DNA of 64,000 bases from Polytrichum commune (lineage: Eukaryota > Streptophyta > Polytrichopsida > Polytrichales > Polytrichaceae), in the NCBI GenBank assembly GCA_950295325.1, contig OX485808.1, positions 18,868,527-18,932,526 of the forward strand, given 5' to 3'. The translations under genes were made by a program, and so were the position numbers. This document shows, in pieces, positions 11,236 to 22,890 of this stretch. Below the pieces are notes generated by a model that did no database searches, was not told the origin of the DNA, and saw nothing but the letters and a program-made list of their open reading frames with translations. Within the stretch, counting starts at the first letter, position 1, and each line of letters starts with the position of its first letter.

Positions 11236-12607
11236 TGAGGAGAGTAGCTAGATTAGTTAGGCAGAATAAAGGTAGGCAGGTAGGGCTTAGGAGTTTTTGA
11301 AAACGAGTAATAAAATTTTCTCTTGGTAATGTCAGTGGAAAACCCGGATCTGGATCCGGGAAATCCGGGAGACCGGGTGTAGTTAGGGTTTTCTTAAGCG
11401 GCGGCCGCTTGGGCCGCCGCCCTCAGTTTAGGGATTTTTGAGCCTCTACTTAAGGCTGAATAAGGAGCTTGAGAAGGGTTCCTTCTCCCTTGTTGTATTT
11501 TGATTACTCCTACTCTAAATAAATGCCTTTGCTTCTCACTCCTTGACTTCTCTTGATTGATGTTTGCGTGAATGATCCGGAGATTGTTAGCGGAAGAAAG
11601 AGAGAGAGCATGGGGGATAGGAGTTCCGGATAGGACATGAGAGAGGAGACCCGGATCAGATCCGGTTATCACCTTGTAGATCCTCTCTGAGTGTAGTGGG
11701 AGGGAAACCTCACTAATCAGGTGGGTTGGGTAACGTCTAGATGGGATAGCCGCTGGGAAGATTGGGTGAGATCCGGACTTACGCCAATCTGATCTTCTGA
11801 AGAGGTCCCACCGTCCTTAGACGGACCTATCTGGATTGGTGGTACGGATCGCCCAGTTAGCTCAGATTGAGTAGAATCCAAGGTAGAGGTAGCCGGACAG
11901 ATCCGTCGGACGGAGAAGGAGAGGTCCGGATCAGTAAGGATTCCGGATTGGAGGCCATCTCCGGGGTGCAGTAGGAAGAGATCCTCATTGTTCCGTGTGT
12001 CTGGGTAACGTCCCGGTGAGACAGCCGTGGGGGAGATTAGGCCAAGGTCCGGAAGGGATCCGGACTTAACTGATCTTCCGAAGAGGTATCATCACTGGTG
12101 GACGGGGCAATCCGGAAAGTGGTACGGGTCACCCACTCATCCCGTCGAGTCAGATCTCCGGCCGGAATCCGGACTCCTCTGGTCACTATAGTCCCAAGAA
12201 ACAACCCAGATCTCTCTGTGTGACCTGCCAAGACGGATCTGATCAATCCGGATTGATTGTGAGGGAGGTTCCGGATTGCAACCTTATCAAGGACGTCTTC
12301 ACCGGAAGAAACCACCTATTCTAGAGGGTAGACGTAGAGGGGTGGGTAAGCATTATAATTAGGACCTAGAAATATCATCCGGAAAGGCACACTCCGGAAA
12401 AAGGCTAAGAGTGTCCCCAAAAACCAAAAATCCGGAAACTAGGGTTTCCGGAAATTTGGCTAAGGAAGAGGAAATAAGCAGGTACGGAGAGTTTTAGACC
12501 TCCTACACTTCACAGAATCCCTGGACGATACTAGGGTCATCCGGACAACCCGGATTAGGCACTTAAAACCGCCAATCCGGATATTTTGGTGTTCGCGTGT
12601 TCCCACA
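11236..12607. other. 3' third of the TG...CA element, CCGGA-rich repeats
   Basis: No gene. AATAAA at 11,309 and AAATAAATG near 11,517 could serve polyadenylation. The words atccggat and ccggaa recur dozens of times. Two related blocks (11,690-11,840 and 11,950-12,120) share cctcact / ggtaacgtc / agacagccg-type wording and look like diverged copies of one unit. Confidence 0.5.
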
Positions 12608-12612
12608 AGTAC

Positions 12613-14888
12613 AAAAAATTATGTATAAGAAATATTTCAAAGAAAAATTACAAAACCAACCACATGAAGCATTTAGAGTAGAAAAACAAACAAAACTCAT
12701 TCACAAAATAAATTGATGGCCTTGCGATTATGAATTGGAGAATCATACGAGTCTTCCGAATAGGTGGCTTTGGCAATAGTTGAAGTAGATTGTATGATTA
12801 AGGACTTCAAGATGGAATTAAAAACATTTTTGTCACCTTCCAACTCCAGGTGATACGTCAAAAGTGCAGCAAACATGTATGGAAAGTCCCACCAAAGAGA
12901 TAATACATAATTATTGAAATTATATTGAAAATAAATATCAAGGTAAAAACAAATGGATTTATAAATGTGTATGCAGTGAGATCTGCAACAATGCCTTCGG
13001 GTTTTGACAAAACATTAATCAAAACTTGAAACAACAGCGGATGTTTTTCTTGTGGACTTCTCCAAGGTGTGACACCATCATCTCTCATAAGTTGAAAAAT
13101 AATACCATGAAGTTGTATAAACATCATCATCCAAATCCAAACCATTCTCTAAAAGATCTTTGTCGGTATTCATTTGAAAATGCAAAGGCATGCATTTCGA
13201 TCTGGAAGGTATTGATAAAATGGTGAACAAGCAAGAGCATTGTGCATTTGATTACATACAAAAAAATGAAAAGAAAGTTAAACAAAAAAACCAATCAAAA
13301 TAGAATGTAAACAATTAACAATGATTCATGAAAATAAGGAAAAACGTGAAGGTTACAAATTGGGAGACTAACCGTTTTGTTTGGATTGTAAGGATTGGCT
13401 AACGAAGTGAGTTTACACAAAGTCCAAGGCTCATGAGTAACCTTGAAATTTTAATTGAAAAAAATAAGAAGACGATTATTTTGTCTGTTTGCAACTTTAG
13501 GATAAAATAGCAACAAAACATCATCGTCATGAAACTATTGCATGTGAAATGAAAATAGACTAAGATTTTTTTTCTTAAACTTTGCATTCCAAAAAGATAT
13601 TAAAGAAGAAGGTATTAAAATTCCAAGCACAAAAGTGTCCCTCCGAGATACCTGCAATAACCAAGTCAACTGCTAACATTGTTTTCTGAACACCTTGAAA
13701 ATAGAATGTGCAATTCGCACCAACCTAGGCAACAAAAAACACAACTCATGTAGAGTTAATATTTTGTTAAGAAACAAATGTATAAACACAATTTAATTGA
13801 TAATTCAATATATGGTTTCAAAAAATTGGTAAGAAAAATACCTTTGTAAGAAATGCATTGATATTGTGAGAAGGTCGAGGCCAGGTCTTGGTATAATCTT
13901 TTACATTCAAAATGAGCTCAAATGAATCCTTACGATAATTACATTGTGTAATATAAGGAACTTTAGTTTTTATTCTTAAAGAAAAAAATGGCTCCAAAAC
14001 GGTAGGAAGAATATGATTAGGCTCCAACGGAGTTACAGGTTGGAAGACCTTATGTTTCTTGTCAAAATGTCCACCACTTATGATGTCATTGATTTTTGTT
14101 TATTTAGGGAGAATTTACTTTCCTTTCGTTTCATGGGGTCTGTATATGGTATTTTTTCTTCGACTGTCAGCAAAACAAATATAGGGTGAAGGCGATTATG
14201 TAATTCCAGTTTGGAATGCAAAATTTTATCCACTAGACAATTCAAATACCATCTACATATAGATCGATGGATCTTATCGCAATGTTTGCATATTTTAAGA
14301 ATAAACACGGAATTTTCTTATTGAACATCCTTCAAACTATTAAAAAAAAGATGATAGCTTGTCCAAAGCATTGAAAAAAAGTAAAAAACACCTAAAGTAT
14401 ATATAAGAAAAATAAAAATAATCCAAAATAAAAATAATTATTACAAATAAAAATAAACATTAAACATCAAAAATATAATATAAGGTAGGAACATGTGAAC
14501 AACCCACCTCATAGCTTGAAGTCTAGTAGGTTGCTTATCGAAAGCATTTTTTTTTATAATGTCATCATCAAACATTAACATGTTGAAAAATATTGTTTCC
14601 CAGCAAGTTACCCTCCAAACTCAATATAATCAATAAAAATAAGCAAAAGTTTAGTTGCATTTGGGTCACCTAGATGCTAAAAATCATAGAATCATAAAAC
14701 GCATGAGCTTCTTTAGCCAACTATTGCACAAAAAATGGTGAAATAAGTACAAAATTAATGAAAAAATCTTCATACAAAAACTATACCTAGAATAAATAAA
14801 ATAAACATATGTGCAAAAAAAAATTCATACTTGATTTCAAAATGTTGCATTTTGTAATCAAAGATCAAAAGTCTTATCAGTCATAAGC
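12613..14888. other. AT-rich non-coding DNA
   Basis: No supported gene on either strand. ORFs here are short and without recognisable motifs. Confidence 0.5.
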
Positions 14889-15173
14889 CTCGGGGGGTTC
14901 ACTCCCTCTTATATTTTGCATACACGTTCGGGACCTATTTATTGGGGGGAGGGTTATTTACCTTGCAGAAAAGATTATAAGGTGATGGTATTCTACATGT
15001 AAAAAGCCTGAAAATATTATATGTGATGGTATTTTACATGTAAACATGTTTCACTATTTTAAAATCCCCTATTTTACATGTATATTTTTTACAAAATTTA
15101 TCTATAATGAATATATTGGACGTTATTTTTTATCGTACGTTGTTCTACGATTTTCGCCAGTGAACCCCCCGAG
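14889..15173. mobile_element. 285-bp MITE with 15-bp inverted repeats and 8-bp target duplication
   Basis: CTCGGGGGGTTCACT at the left end is the exact reverse complement of AGTGAACCCCCCGAG at the right end. TCATAAGC flanks both sides (14,881-14,888 and 15,174-15,181). An 8-bp duplication fits a hAT-mobilised non-autonomous element. The inside repeats ttttacatgtaaa-type short palindromes and has no ORF. Confidence 0.9.
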
Positions 15174-15181
15174 TCATAAGC

Positions 15182-17210
15182 ATCTTTGGGACCTTCAAAG
15201 CCATACAAAATGCATGATTGAAATTTTAAAGATACAAACACCTAACCTTTTGTTGGAGATTTACATTTCATGTCACAAGATGTTGAAATTTTTTCTTGAT
15301 TCATTTAAGGCTTGTGATAACATAAACCATAATGTTGTTTGCCTTGAGCAGAGAATTCCGGATTTAATGAAAGATCTGCAACAAACAATTGCTTCACAAG
15401 ATTAAAATATATTTTGACAAGTTTAGCATCCATTGTAACATTCATATATTCAGTGACACCTTCAGAGGACTGGTCATACTCTAGAGCGAGTTTAAAATAT
15501 TTTTTTGGCCAAATTTCTAGCCTAGGCAGGATCTTGTTGAGAAAAATAAAATATTAACGAAATACAATGATATACTATAACATATGAAGCTTTGAAAAAT
15601 GAAATTATGGTATGAAATTTACATTATACAAATATTCTAGAAAGAAATTTTGCATAAGTATATACCATATTGCAATTGAGAAGAATGATCCATCTATCCA
15701 TAATTATAAAGAACACGGGACGTTAGACAATCTGCATAAGTCCTTAAATTTTAGATTTGCACAACTTATAATTGTTGTTCAAATGATAGGGTTAACGTCT
15801 CCACCTCTTCATCATATAAATACTTGTCTAGCATCTCACTTTCTCCAAATTATAACTTTGCAAAGATAGCCTGATAAGGAGGATACTTCTCCATGGCTCC
15901 ATGAACCTATTCAACACATAGTAGAGATAGCTAGCACCAATTTGAGAGACTTTGGTAATATCCAAAGACTTTACCTGACATGTAAATTAATCGATCTACA
16001 TATTAAAGAACACACAACACTTAGACAATTGTTGTTGTGTGTAATGAGCTTGCAACCTAGTGTAACTAAGCCGACTCATTCCCAACAAGCACAACTTTAT
16101 TTCAATATGCAAGTTTCTAGAAATACACCTATCAAATAGTCTATGATGGTTCTTGATATTGTTGTCCCACTGATGCCCCAAACGCATACTACCGGATTAT
16201 ATCCTATTAGATCAAAGCAATGTAGGACATTGGTAGAATCATCAACACATGGAAGTCATTGCAAACAACAAGTTCTACATGCACATAAGGATACATGTTC
16301 AATGTCACCCAACATTTCTCATCTTCACGTATATGAATGCAAATTACATGAAGCTACATAAGTTGGAAAGCATATGGGACAAGAAAACAACTTTGCCAAA
16401 GAATTCAGGCTTGAACTTGTGAAACTAACAAAATACCAATACTAGAATATAGTTTCCTTAAATCAGCATGGGTGAGCTCTATCCCAATACTGAAAACCAC
16501 AAAATATCATTGCATGTACTAGAAAACACACCCAACAATCAACATTTCAAACAATTTTGAGCTAATATAGTCAAAATGCAAGGAGTTTGCTACTACAATC
16601 AATTTGTTGTTGCTACAATCTACCGCAATCCCAAGATGACTTACATCTCCTTACAAAAACAACCTTTATGATGACTTCAATGAATTCATAATAAAGCTTG
16701 TAAACTCATGTTTTGCACAATTGTTGGAATTTTGCAAGATTTAATGAATTCTATGAATCTCCAAACACTTCGTGCTTCATTTAAGCATGTATTGATGGAC
16801 CATTCTTATCATGGTTTATGAACTCATTGGTATGAGCACATATTTGTAGGAATTCATGTTGTTGTTGTCTTTCCATTAAGTTTGCCTCGTAGACACCAAT
16901 AAAAAAAATGGATTCCTCCAATTAAGCTTAACCCAAGCATTTCGTAAACCATCCATTTTGTAAGCATTTCCAAGAAGTCATGATGGATACATATGTGTTG
17001 TTGATGAACTTCTCTATGCATGCACATGTTGAAGAACTTTTGATGAGCAACAATGGAGCAAGAAAGTGAATTAGTTGGATATAGACTTCTAGACGTGTGC
17101 TTCAATAATCTTGTCAATTATGTTCTTAATAACCTTCACCTTAGTGCTCCATAAAACTACTATTTATCCAAACAAAGGGACTCCCATGTAATCCAAAAAA
17201 TTAGAAGGAA
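15182..17210. other. AT-rich non-coding DNA
   Basis: No supported gene. Many short scattered ORFs lack motifs. It may be decayed transposon sequence. Confidence 0.4.
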
Positions 17211-17257
17211 CACTATATTCGTTAATCGGAGACTTTTGAAAGTCTCAAAATTAAATA
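17211..17257 (+). repeat. CACTA-like element end (DUF7869 side)
   Basis: Starts CACTATATTCGTTAAT. It is followed by GAGACTTT, a 2-nt loop and AAAGTCTC, a perfect small hairpin. The same start and hairpin occur at 56,571 and, inverted, at 7,846. The preceding bases are gaa. Confidence 0.8.
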
Positions 17258-17610
17258 TGCCCATAGTTTGGGATGCCAATATTGTGGGCATATAGAATAT
17301 TGGGAACATCAAGAACATGATTTATAAATTCGCATGCGCAGAATATTATCATTACTAAAAATAAAAAGTCTCAATTACAATGAAAACGTGTAGTCCATGT
17401 AAAAAATAACAATGGACTTTTAAAAACAAATTGTTTTTGTCATTTTAGAGTTTAGGGTGCCCATCCCAAAAGTAAGGGTCTTATAAAGTTGGATGACACA
17501 TCCCAAACATATGCCACAATGGAATGTGACAAGTCTACTAAGTCTATTAAAAACCAAGCTTGCTAAGCTCACATGCCTCTCGCCATTAACTCCCACCTAG
17601 TATGTTATGT
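17258..17610. other. Subterminal DNA of the central CACTA-like element
   Basis: AT-rich and without an ORF. The wording ccatagtttgggatgccaatattgtg matches the subterminal region after 56,613, which supports common ancestry of the two elements. Confidence 0.6.
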
Positions 17611-20600
17611 TTACCCATCTCCATCTTCCGCTTCATATCCATTGTCCGAGTCATTTTCCGCAGCTGCAATACGTGCCAAATTGTCCTTGGCAAAATCTAT
17701 ATGTTTTTGGGGGATGGTCATTGATTCTGTTTTGGAACCTTTGCGCGGCTTCCAAGCACAAAGTATAGTATCCGTGTTTATCCAAACCGGTTTGTACGCT
17801 GAGTCCATTGTCCACTTGAAATTCTTTTTGGTGTCCCAACCTAAATAAGTGCGAAGCACGTTCTGGTCTTTAGTGCTTGGACGGCAATATTCCACCTCAA
17901 TTTGACGAAAGTTGGGGCTAATTCGAACAAAATTGGGTGAAGACAATGCTTTCACCAACCAAATTGGTTTGGGATGCTCCTCATCCCCAGCTCGTACGAG
18001 CACCATATAACCTTCGTGGCAATCAACCCCAACACGAAACGACGGTGCCGGTCGATTGCGGGCAGGGCCAACGTAATGTTCATCCATTGCGAACTCTTCA
18101 CGAACGTCTCCATTGCTGAAAAACATGGTGTCGGACTCGACAACCGTCAAACGACTTTGTGGCCAAAACCCTTGTGTCAAAGTCGTACGGGTGTCGCCAT
18201 CAACTGTCACTAGTGCCGAGCGAATGCGATCCCAATATGAAATCAATGGTTCATGAGTATCTCTAACACGTCTAGTGATGTCCTCCTCACACAACTCCTT
18301 CCAATATTCAATGAATCCGGATATGCCTTTGATGATCTCCGGTCCATTCCTCATGGGGTCGGGTTTACAAGGCTTTGGATCCCTATCCGGGAGCAAACAT
18401 TTCCCATCATTGTCTTGACGCCATACTAGTATACCATCATCCCTTATATAGAATCGGAATTGTTGTGCTTTGGTGTGTCCCACCAAACGGTCCCCTCCTT
18501 TCAACATGTATGGCTTGATGAAGGCCTTAAAATCTGGTACTTCCTCGATCATGTGCGGAATCACCGGCATATGGTCCAAATCCATATACGATTTCATAAG
18601 AAGTGGTATGGTTGGAAAATCTTCCTCATGCAACTTCATGCTCCACCGTCCGAAGGACGCATCAATGTCGTCATGTGTGTGTCCCACCATCAAGAAAGAC
18701 ACAAACACCTCCTTGAAGATACCTTTTGCCACAAGCAAAGACCAAAAACAAAATACGTATCGACATTTGTTGTCCTTTGCGCAATTATCAAGTTGAACGT
18801 GGAGAGTTGGAGGCAAAGGTTTTGCACAAATAGGCTCTCCGGATGCTTCCGGCAATGACAACATACAAACCTCCTTACCCGCAAGCACTGCCTCATAAAG
18901 GGGTGTCGTTCCACACCCATCAAACAATGCACGTGAAGACTGTATCGGCGGTTTCTCTAGATCGCGCAAGAGTTTTGCAAATGAACCCACCGTGTGGTTA
19001 GCATCGCCAGGGTAAAAATCCAAACCATAATGGGCATATTTTACGTCCCCATGGCCGTGGGCAATCATACCTATAAAAAACAAACGATGGGTTAATCTCC
19101 AAAAAAAATGAAGAGACCACTAAAGTAGAACATTTGGAAAAACCACCCAATAAAATAGGATTTAGGGTGAATATAGGTTTGTTATGCCATACAAACCTGT
19201 TACAGATACGGGTAACTTGAAAAGACCATCCGTGGCCTTTATTTTGCGAGCATAACAAGGGCATGCGGTCTTCGAGTGGTCCATTTTATCATGGATAATT
19301 GTTAGAACCTCTGTAGGCCTCATTATGGACAGAGCACGGTTCTTGTAGTAATCTTGACGGTGAGCCTCTTGGTTGTTGACATGTTCAATATATTTTGCCT
19401 GATGCCTGGTATGAGACTCAGTACCTATGGGGTGGGCATCTCGAAGACCTTTGTATTTTTCACGCGTCGTGCACCTCGCGAACTTGTCACCAGGTCTCTT
19501 CAAAATATATTCTGCAAATTGTTGGTTTTTAATGACACTCAACTTGGACAAAGAAATGGGTCCACAACCCGCTATGCGACCCACTTCGTTGATATCCGTT
19601 AATATGTTCTTCCATTTTGTGCCCGTGGGCAACACCATTTGAACAACTTTCTCCCCTGTCGACAATGTCCTCGTCTTGTGGGGCATTGCATCGGCCAATG
19701 GCACTATGATCGTGGAGAGTGTGGCGGAGGCTTGGAGTGTAGACTCCCTAGGTTTCTTTGTGCCCGCATTGTCATGAAATCGAGAGCGACGACCCAATGA
19801 TGAATACTTTCTAAACCTATAAAAGTCAGCCTTGGAGACGGCATGAATGGTATACCATGCGGTACAACACACTTCCACATTCTCGAGGGTCACCACCTTA
19901 TGGCCATGCGCATCAAGGTGCAAATTTCTATGGACCTCGAGTTTCTTTGCTGACCTCATACGAAAATCCGCAAGCCACATCTCCTGACGCAAAGACTTAA
20001 TTTTTTCGCGGGGGAAAAATTGGCAACATCTTTTTGCACAACAGTCCTTGGCGGACACGAGACGGATAGAATCGTCTCCTATTATGCGATCCCGTCGACG
20101 CTCTTTATCATTAGGAGGCGCGCGGCTAGAATCATATCTACGGAGGCCTTTGCGAGGACGAGTGTTGGAAACCAAGGTTGATTGAATTTGCTCATGCCGT
20201 CGCCCATGATCCCACAAGCTTACTTCTTCATGGAGAACCCGACGAAGGGGCCATCGGCGCAATGAAAACCTCCAAGTCACAGGGACCTCAAGCGGAAGCA
20301 AAGAATTCAAGATGCACACCCCAACATCATGGAGACCAAGGGGATTGGCATCAACACATTCACGGGGATCGGAGTTTCTACATATGCCATTTGCCACCGG
20401 GACACCTAGATCATTAAGTAGAACCACATCAAGGCCCACCCATTTCTCCCTACCATATCCTGCACACAAAGGAATGTCATCGTCGTCCACACCGAAATGT
20501 AGAGAACTGTCGTGCACTTGAAAAGAATCATGAGAGGATGTACGCAATGACACACCCTCCACGTTTGTGTCGTCAAAACTACCCGCGGATGAGGATGAAA

Positions 20601-20673
20601 TTTCACATTCACAAACGGAGGACGACATGTCTGTTGACAACTCCAGAGAACTACCATCCACATGCATCGCCAT
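17611..20673 (-). CDS. DUF7869-type protein, two exons, intact (candidate transposase)
   Basis: Exons are 19,197-20,673 and 17,611-19,070 on the minus strand. The 126-bp GT-AG intron joins VTG to MIAHGHG in phase, for a 978-aa product. The ATG follows a splice-acceptor-like ttttgtag, so a leader intron is likely. The N-terminal half is acidic, then has Cys-rich clusters (KDCCAKRCCQ, later CPCYARKIKATDG). The C-terminal half holds VQLDNCAKDNK and VGHTHDDIDASFGRW, the hallmark of the DUF7869 family as I know it. The two Asp-rich motifs are spaced like the second and third acidic positions of an RNase H fold, so a transposase role is plausible but inferred. It lies 400 bases inside a CACTA-like end and is transcribed towards it, with a palindrome array upstream. 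Compared with the copy at 57,446-60,541 it lacks 19-20 residues between RDD and ILVWRQ. Confidence 0.8.
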
Positions 20674-20950
20674 CCCACCTACAAAAACCAGAGGCACCAG
20701 GAGACCCAAACGTAAACTAAAGAATGACAGCCAACATGGACGACATTCAACGCAGCATGTCAAATCAGTCAAGTTCTAAATACCAACGTCCGTTCGTATA
20801 CGACTGCAATAGTGAATGTGCCTATGTGTGGAAGTCAATAACTTAGAAAGCCTTTCAAAGTGCTATCATATTGATTGCTGATGGAATTTACGAAAGTGCG
20901 TTCGTTAATTACAGACCATCGACCTGCATGAGCAGAACGTACAAGTTTTT

Positions 20951-22081
20951 TATACGAACGTACGTTCGTATAGCATAGGATGAATGAGTTTGGGTATAAA
21001 GGTTTATAAACGAGGAGTTTTTTCTGGAAACCAGTACAGAACTCGCATGTTGTATTAACGACCAAAATTTGTAAACCACAACTATCCCGAATTTCGAAGA
21101 GTATATCGGGACAAAACAGATAGCATGTTTACGAACGCACGTTCGTAAAACCACAGAAATCACTATCTGCAGGTGTACACCAGGAAATCATAGATGGCGT
21201 ACTTACGAACGCACGTTCGTAAATGAACAACCATTATATTTATAATTGCACATACATAAAAGCGTAGATGCCACATTTACGAACGCACGTTCGTAAATGA
21301 ACCACCATTCGCATTGCAAATGATTGATATACATGTGTCACAACGTCGACTCTGGTATACTTTGGTAGTTACGAACGCACGTTCGTAAACCCAAAACATT
21401 GCGTCTGATCCAACTGTGCTACTGATGGGACCTCATACTTACGAACGCGCGTTCGTAAAACCACAGCAACCCCCATCTGAATGTATAAACTAGGAAATCA
21501 TAGATGGCGTACTTACGAACGCACGTTCGTAAATGAACAACCATTATATTTATAATTGCACATACATAAAAACGTAGATGCCACATTTACGAACGCACGT
21601 TCGTAAATGAACCACCATTCGCATTGCAAATGATTGATATACATGTGTGTCACAACGTCGACTCTGGTATACTTTGGTAGTTACGAACGCACGTTCGTAA
21701 ACCCACAACATTGCGTCTGATCCAACTGTGCTACTGATGGGACCTCATACTTACGAACGCGCGTTCGTAAAACCACAGCAACCCCCATCTGAATGTATAC
21801 ACTTGGAAATCATAGATGGCGTACTTACGAACGCACGTTCGTAAATGAACAACCATTATATTTATAATTGTACATACATAAAAGTGTAGATGCCACATTT
21901 ACGAACGCACGTTCGTAAATGAACCACCATTCGCATTGCAAATGATTGATATACATATGTCACAACGTCGACTCAGGTATACTTTGGTAGTTACGAACGC
22001 ACGTTCGTAAACCCACATCATTCCGTCCGATCCAACTGTGCTAGTGATGGGACCTCATACTTACAAACGCGCGTTCGTAAG
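20951..22081. repeat. Palindrome array, family A (14 sites), in about 311-bp higher-order repeats
   Basis: Fourteen near-perfect palindromes, arm TTACGAACG, 2-nt spacer (CA, CG or TA), arm CGTTCGTAA. Sites start near 20,951, 21,128, 21,203, 21,277, 21,369, 21,439, 21,513, 21,587, 21,680, 21,752, 21,825, 21,898, 21,991 and 22,060. From 21,130 on, a block of about 311 bp with four sites is repeated three times. The sites are better conserved than the DNA between them. The array lies directly upstream of the DUF7869-type gene. Confidence 0.92.
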
Positions 22082-22604
22082 TATCCGGTATTTGCGGCGG
22101 TATATGCGGGATATGCTATGTCCTGTACCTGTGAGGAATACGGTTGGCGAACAGGAGGGTGGCTTGAGCGCGCTCCGACGACTCTCTAGAGCGCACACCT
22201 CCCGTCAGCCGCAGAAAAGAGCTCTCCCATGGGGGGAAAAGCTTTAAGTACCTCCCCCCGGTGGTTCAAAATCTCTTGGATGCTCTTTAAAAAGCGGATT
22301 CCCGCCCCCTACCTAGACCTACCAATATGCCATTCCCGCCATGCCATTCCCGCCATGACGAATTATATAAATAGCATTTTGTATGCAACATGTATTGCAT
22401 GCACGCACATTATATTGGAAAAAAATGTAAATCGGTCGCACACCTTAGATGTAACCAAGGTCTGAACCACCAAATCTATATATATATATACATATATATG
22501 TTTCATGATATTTAAATATTATGAATTTTGACATAGAAGATTAAATGATTTGCAACCAAGGTGTGAAGTCCAAGTTAATTAACAATTCGTATCTAATACA
22601 ATAA
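22082..22604. other. Non-coding DNA after the palindrome array
   Basis: A GC-richer patch (22,080-22,270) with no clear gene, then AT-rich DNA with a (TA)n run at 22,472-22,500. Confidence 0.4.
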
Positions 22605-22890
22605 TGGTATATTTGGTAATTGGAGTCATTTAGTTGATTTTGAGACTATTTAAGAACGCACTTTAAATTTCAAATATGGACTTGTAATTACAAACTAAAA
22701 CTTCCATACGTATAGTTTCCAAATCGGATACACCTTATATTAGACATAAAGGCATTGAAGGGAACGAAATTATGAAACATAGTTACATGAAAATATTTGC
22801 ACATGAAATGAGAAATAGACCCCAAAGGAAGGGAACATACCGAGAATTAATGGAACTTGAATCAATTCAATGGAAATACCATCCATAACT
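22605..22890 (+). repeat. Decayed CACTA-like end, phosphatase-side type, inverted
   Basis: Read left to right, this resembles the end at 46,231 read on the minus strand. Shared words include tttagttgattttgagactatttaag, gacataaaggcattgaa, and acatgaaaatatt followed by gaaatgagaaat. The outermost CACTA is degraded (caataatggtatatt). It is the remnant of another copy, in opposite orientation, inside the larger interval. Confidence 0.55.

Larger units (their letters stand above)
8525..12607 (+). mobile_element. 4.08-kb TG...CA element with 5-bp target duplication (solo-LTR-like)
   Basis: It starts TGTGGGAG and ends TTCCCACA. It is flanked on both sides by AGTAC (8,520-8,524 and 12,608-12,612). 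TG...CA ends with a 5-bp duplication are the signature of LTR-retrotransposon integration. The first and last 400 bases do not resemble each other, so it is not a complete element with two short LTRs. The simplest reading is one very long solo LTR or a non-autonomous derivative. Inside are a TATA-like box near 8,953, a long gag-like ORF, an AATAAA at 11,309 and many CCGGA-rich repeats in the 3' third. Confidence 0.8.

Noticed and set aside
15046..16361. Short ORFs in the AT-rich stretch
   Set aside because: No motif, no codon bias and no splice context.
18460..18858. Plus-strand ORFs within the DUF7869-type gene
   Set aside because: They are shadows of a long, intact minus-strand exon with conserved motifs.
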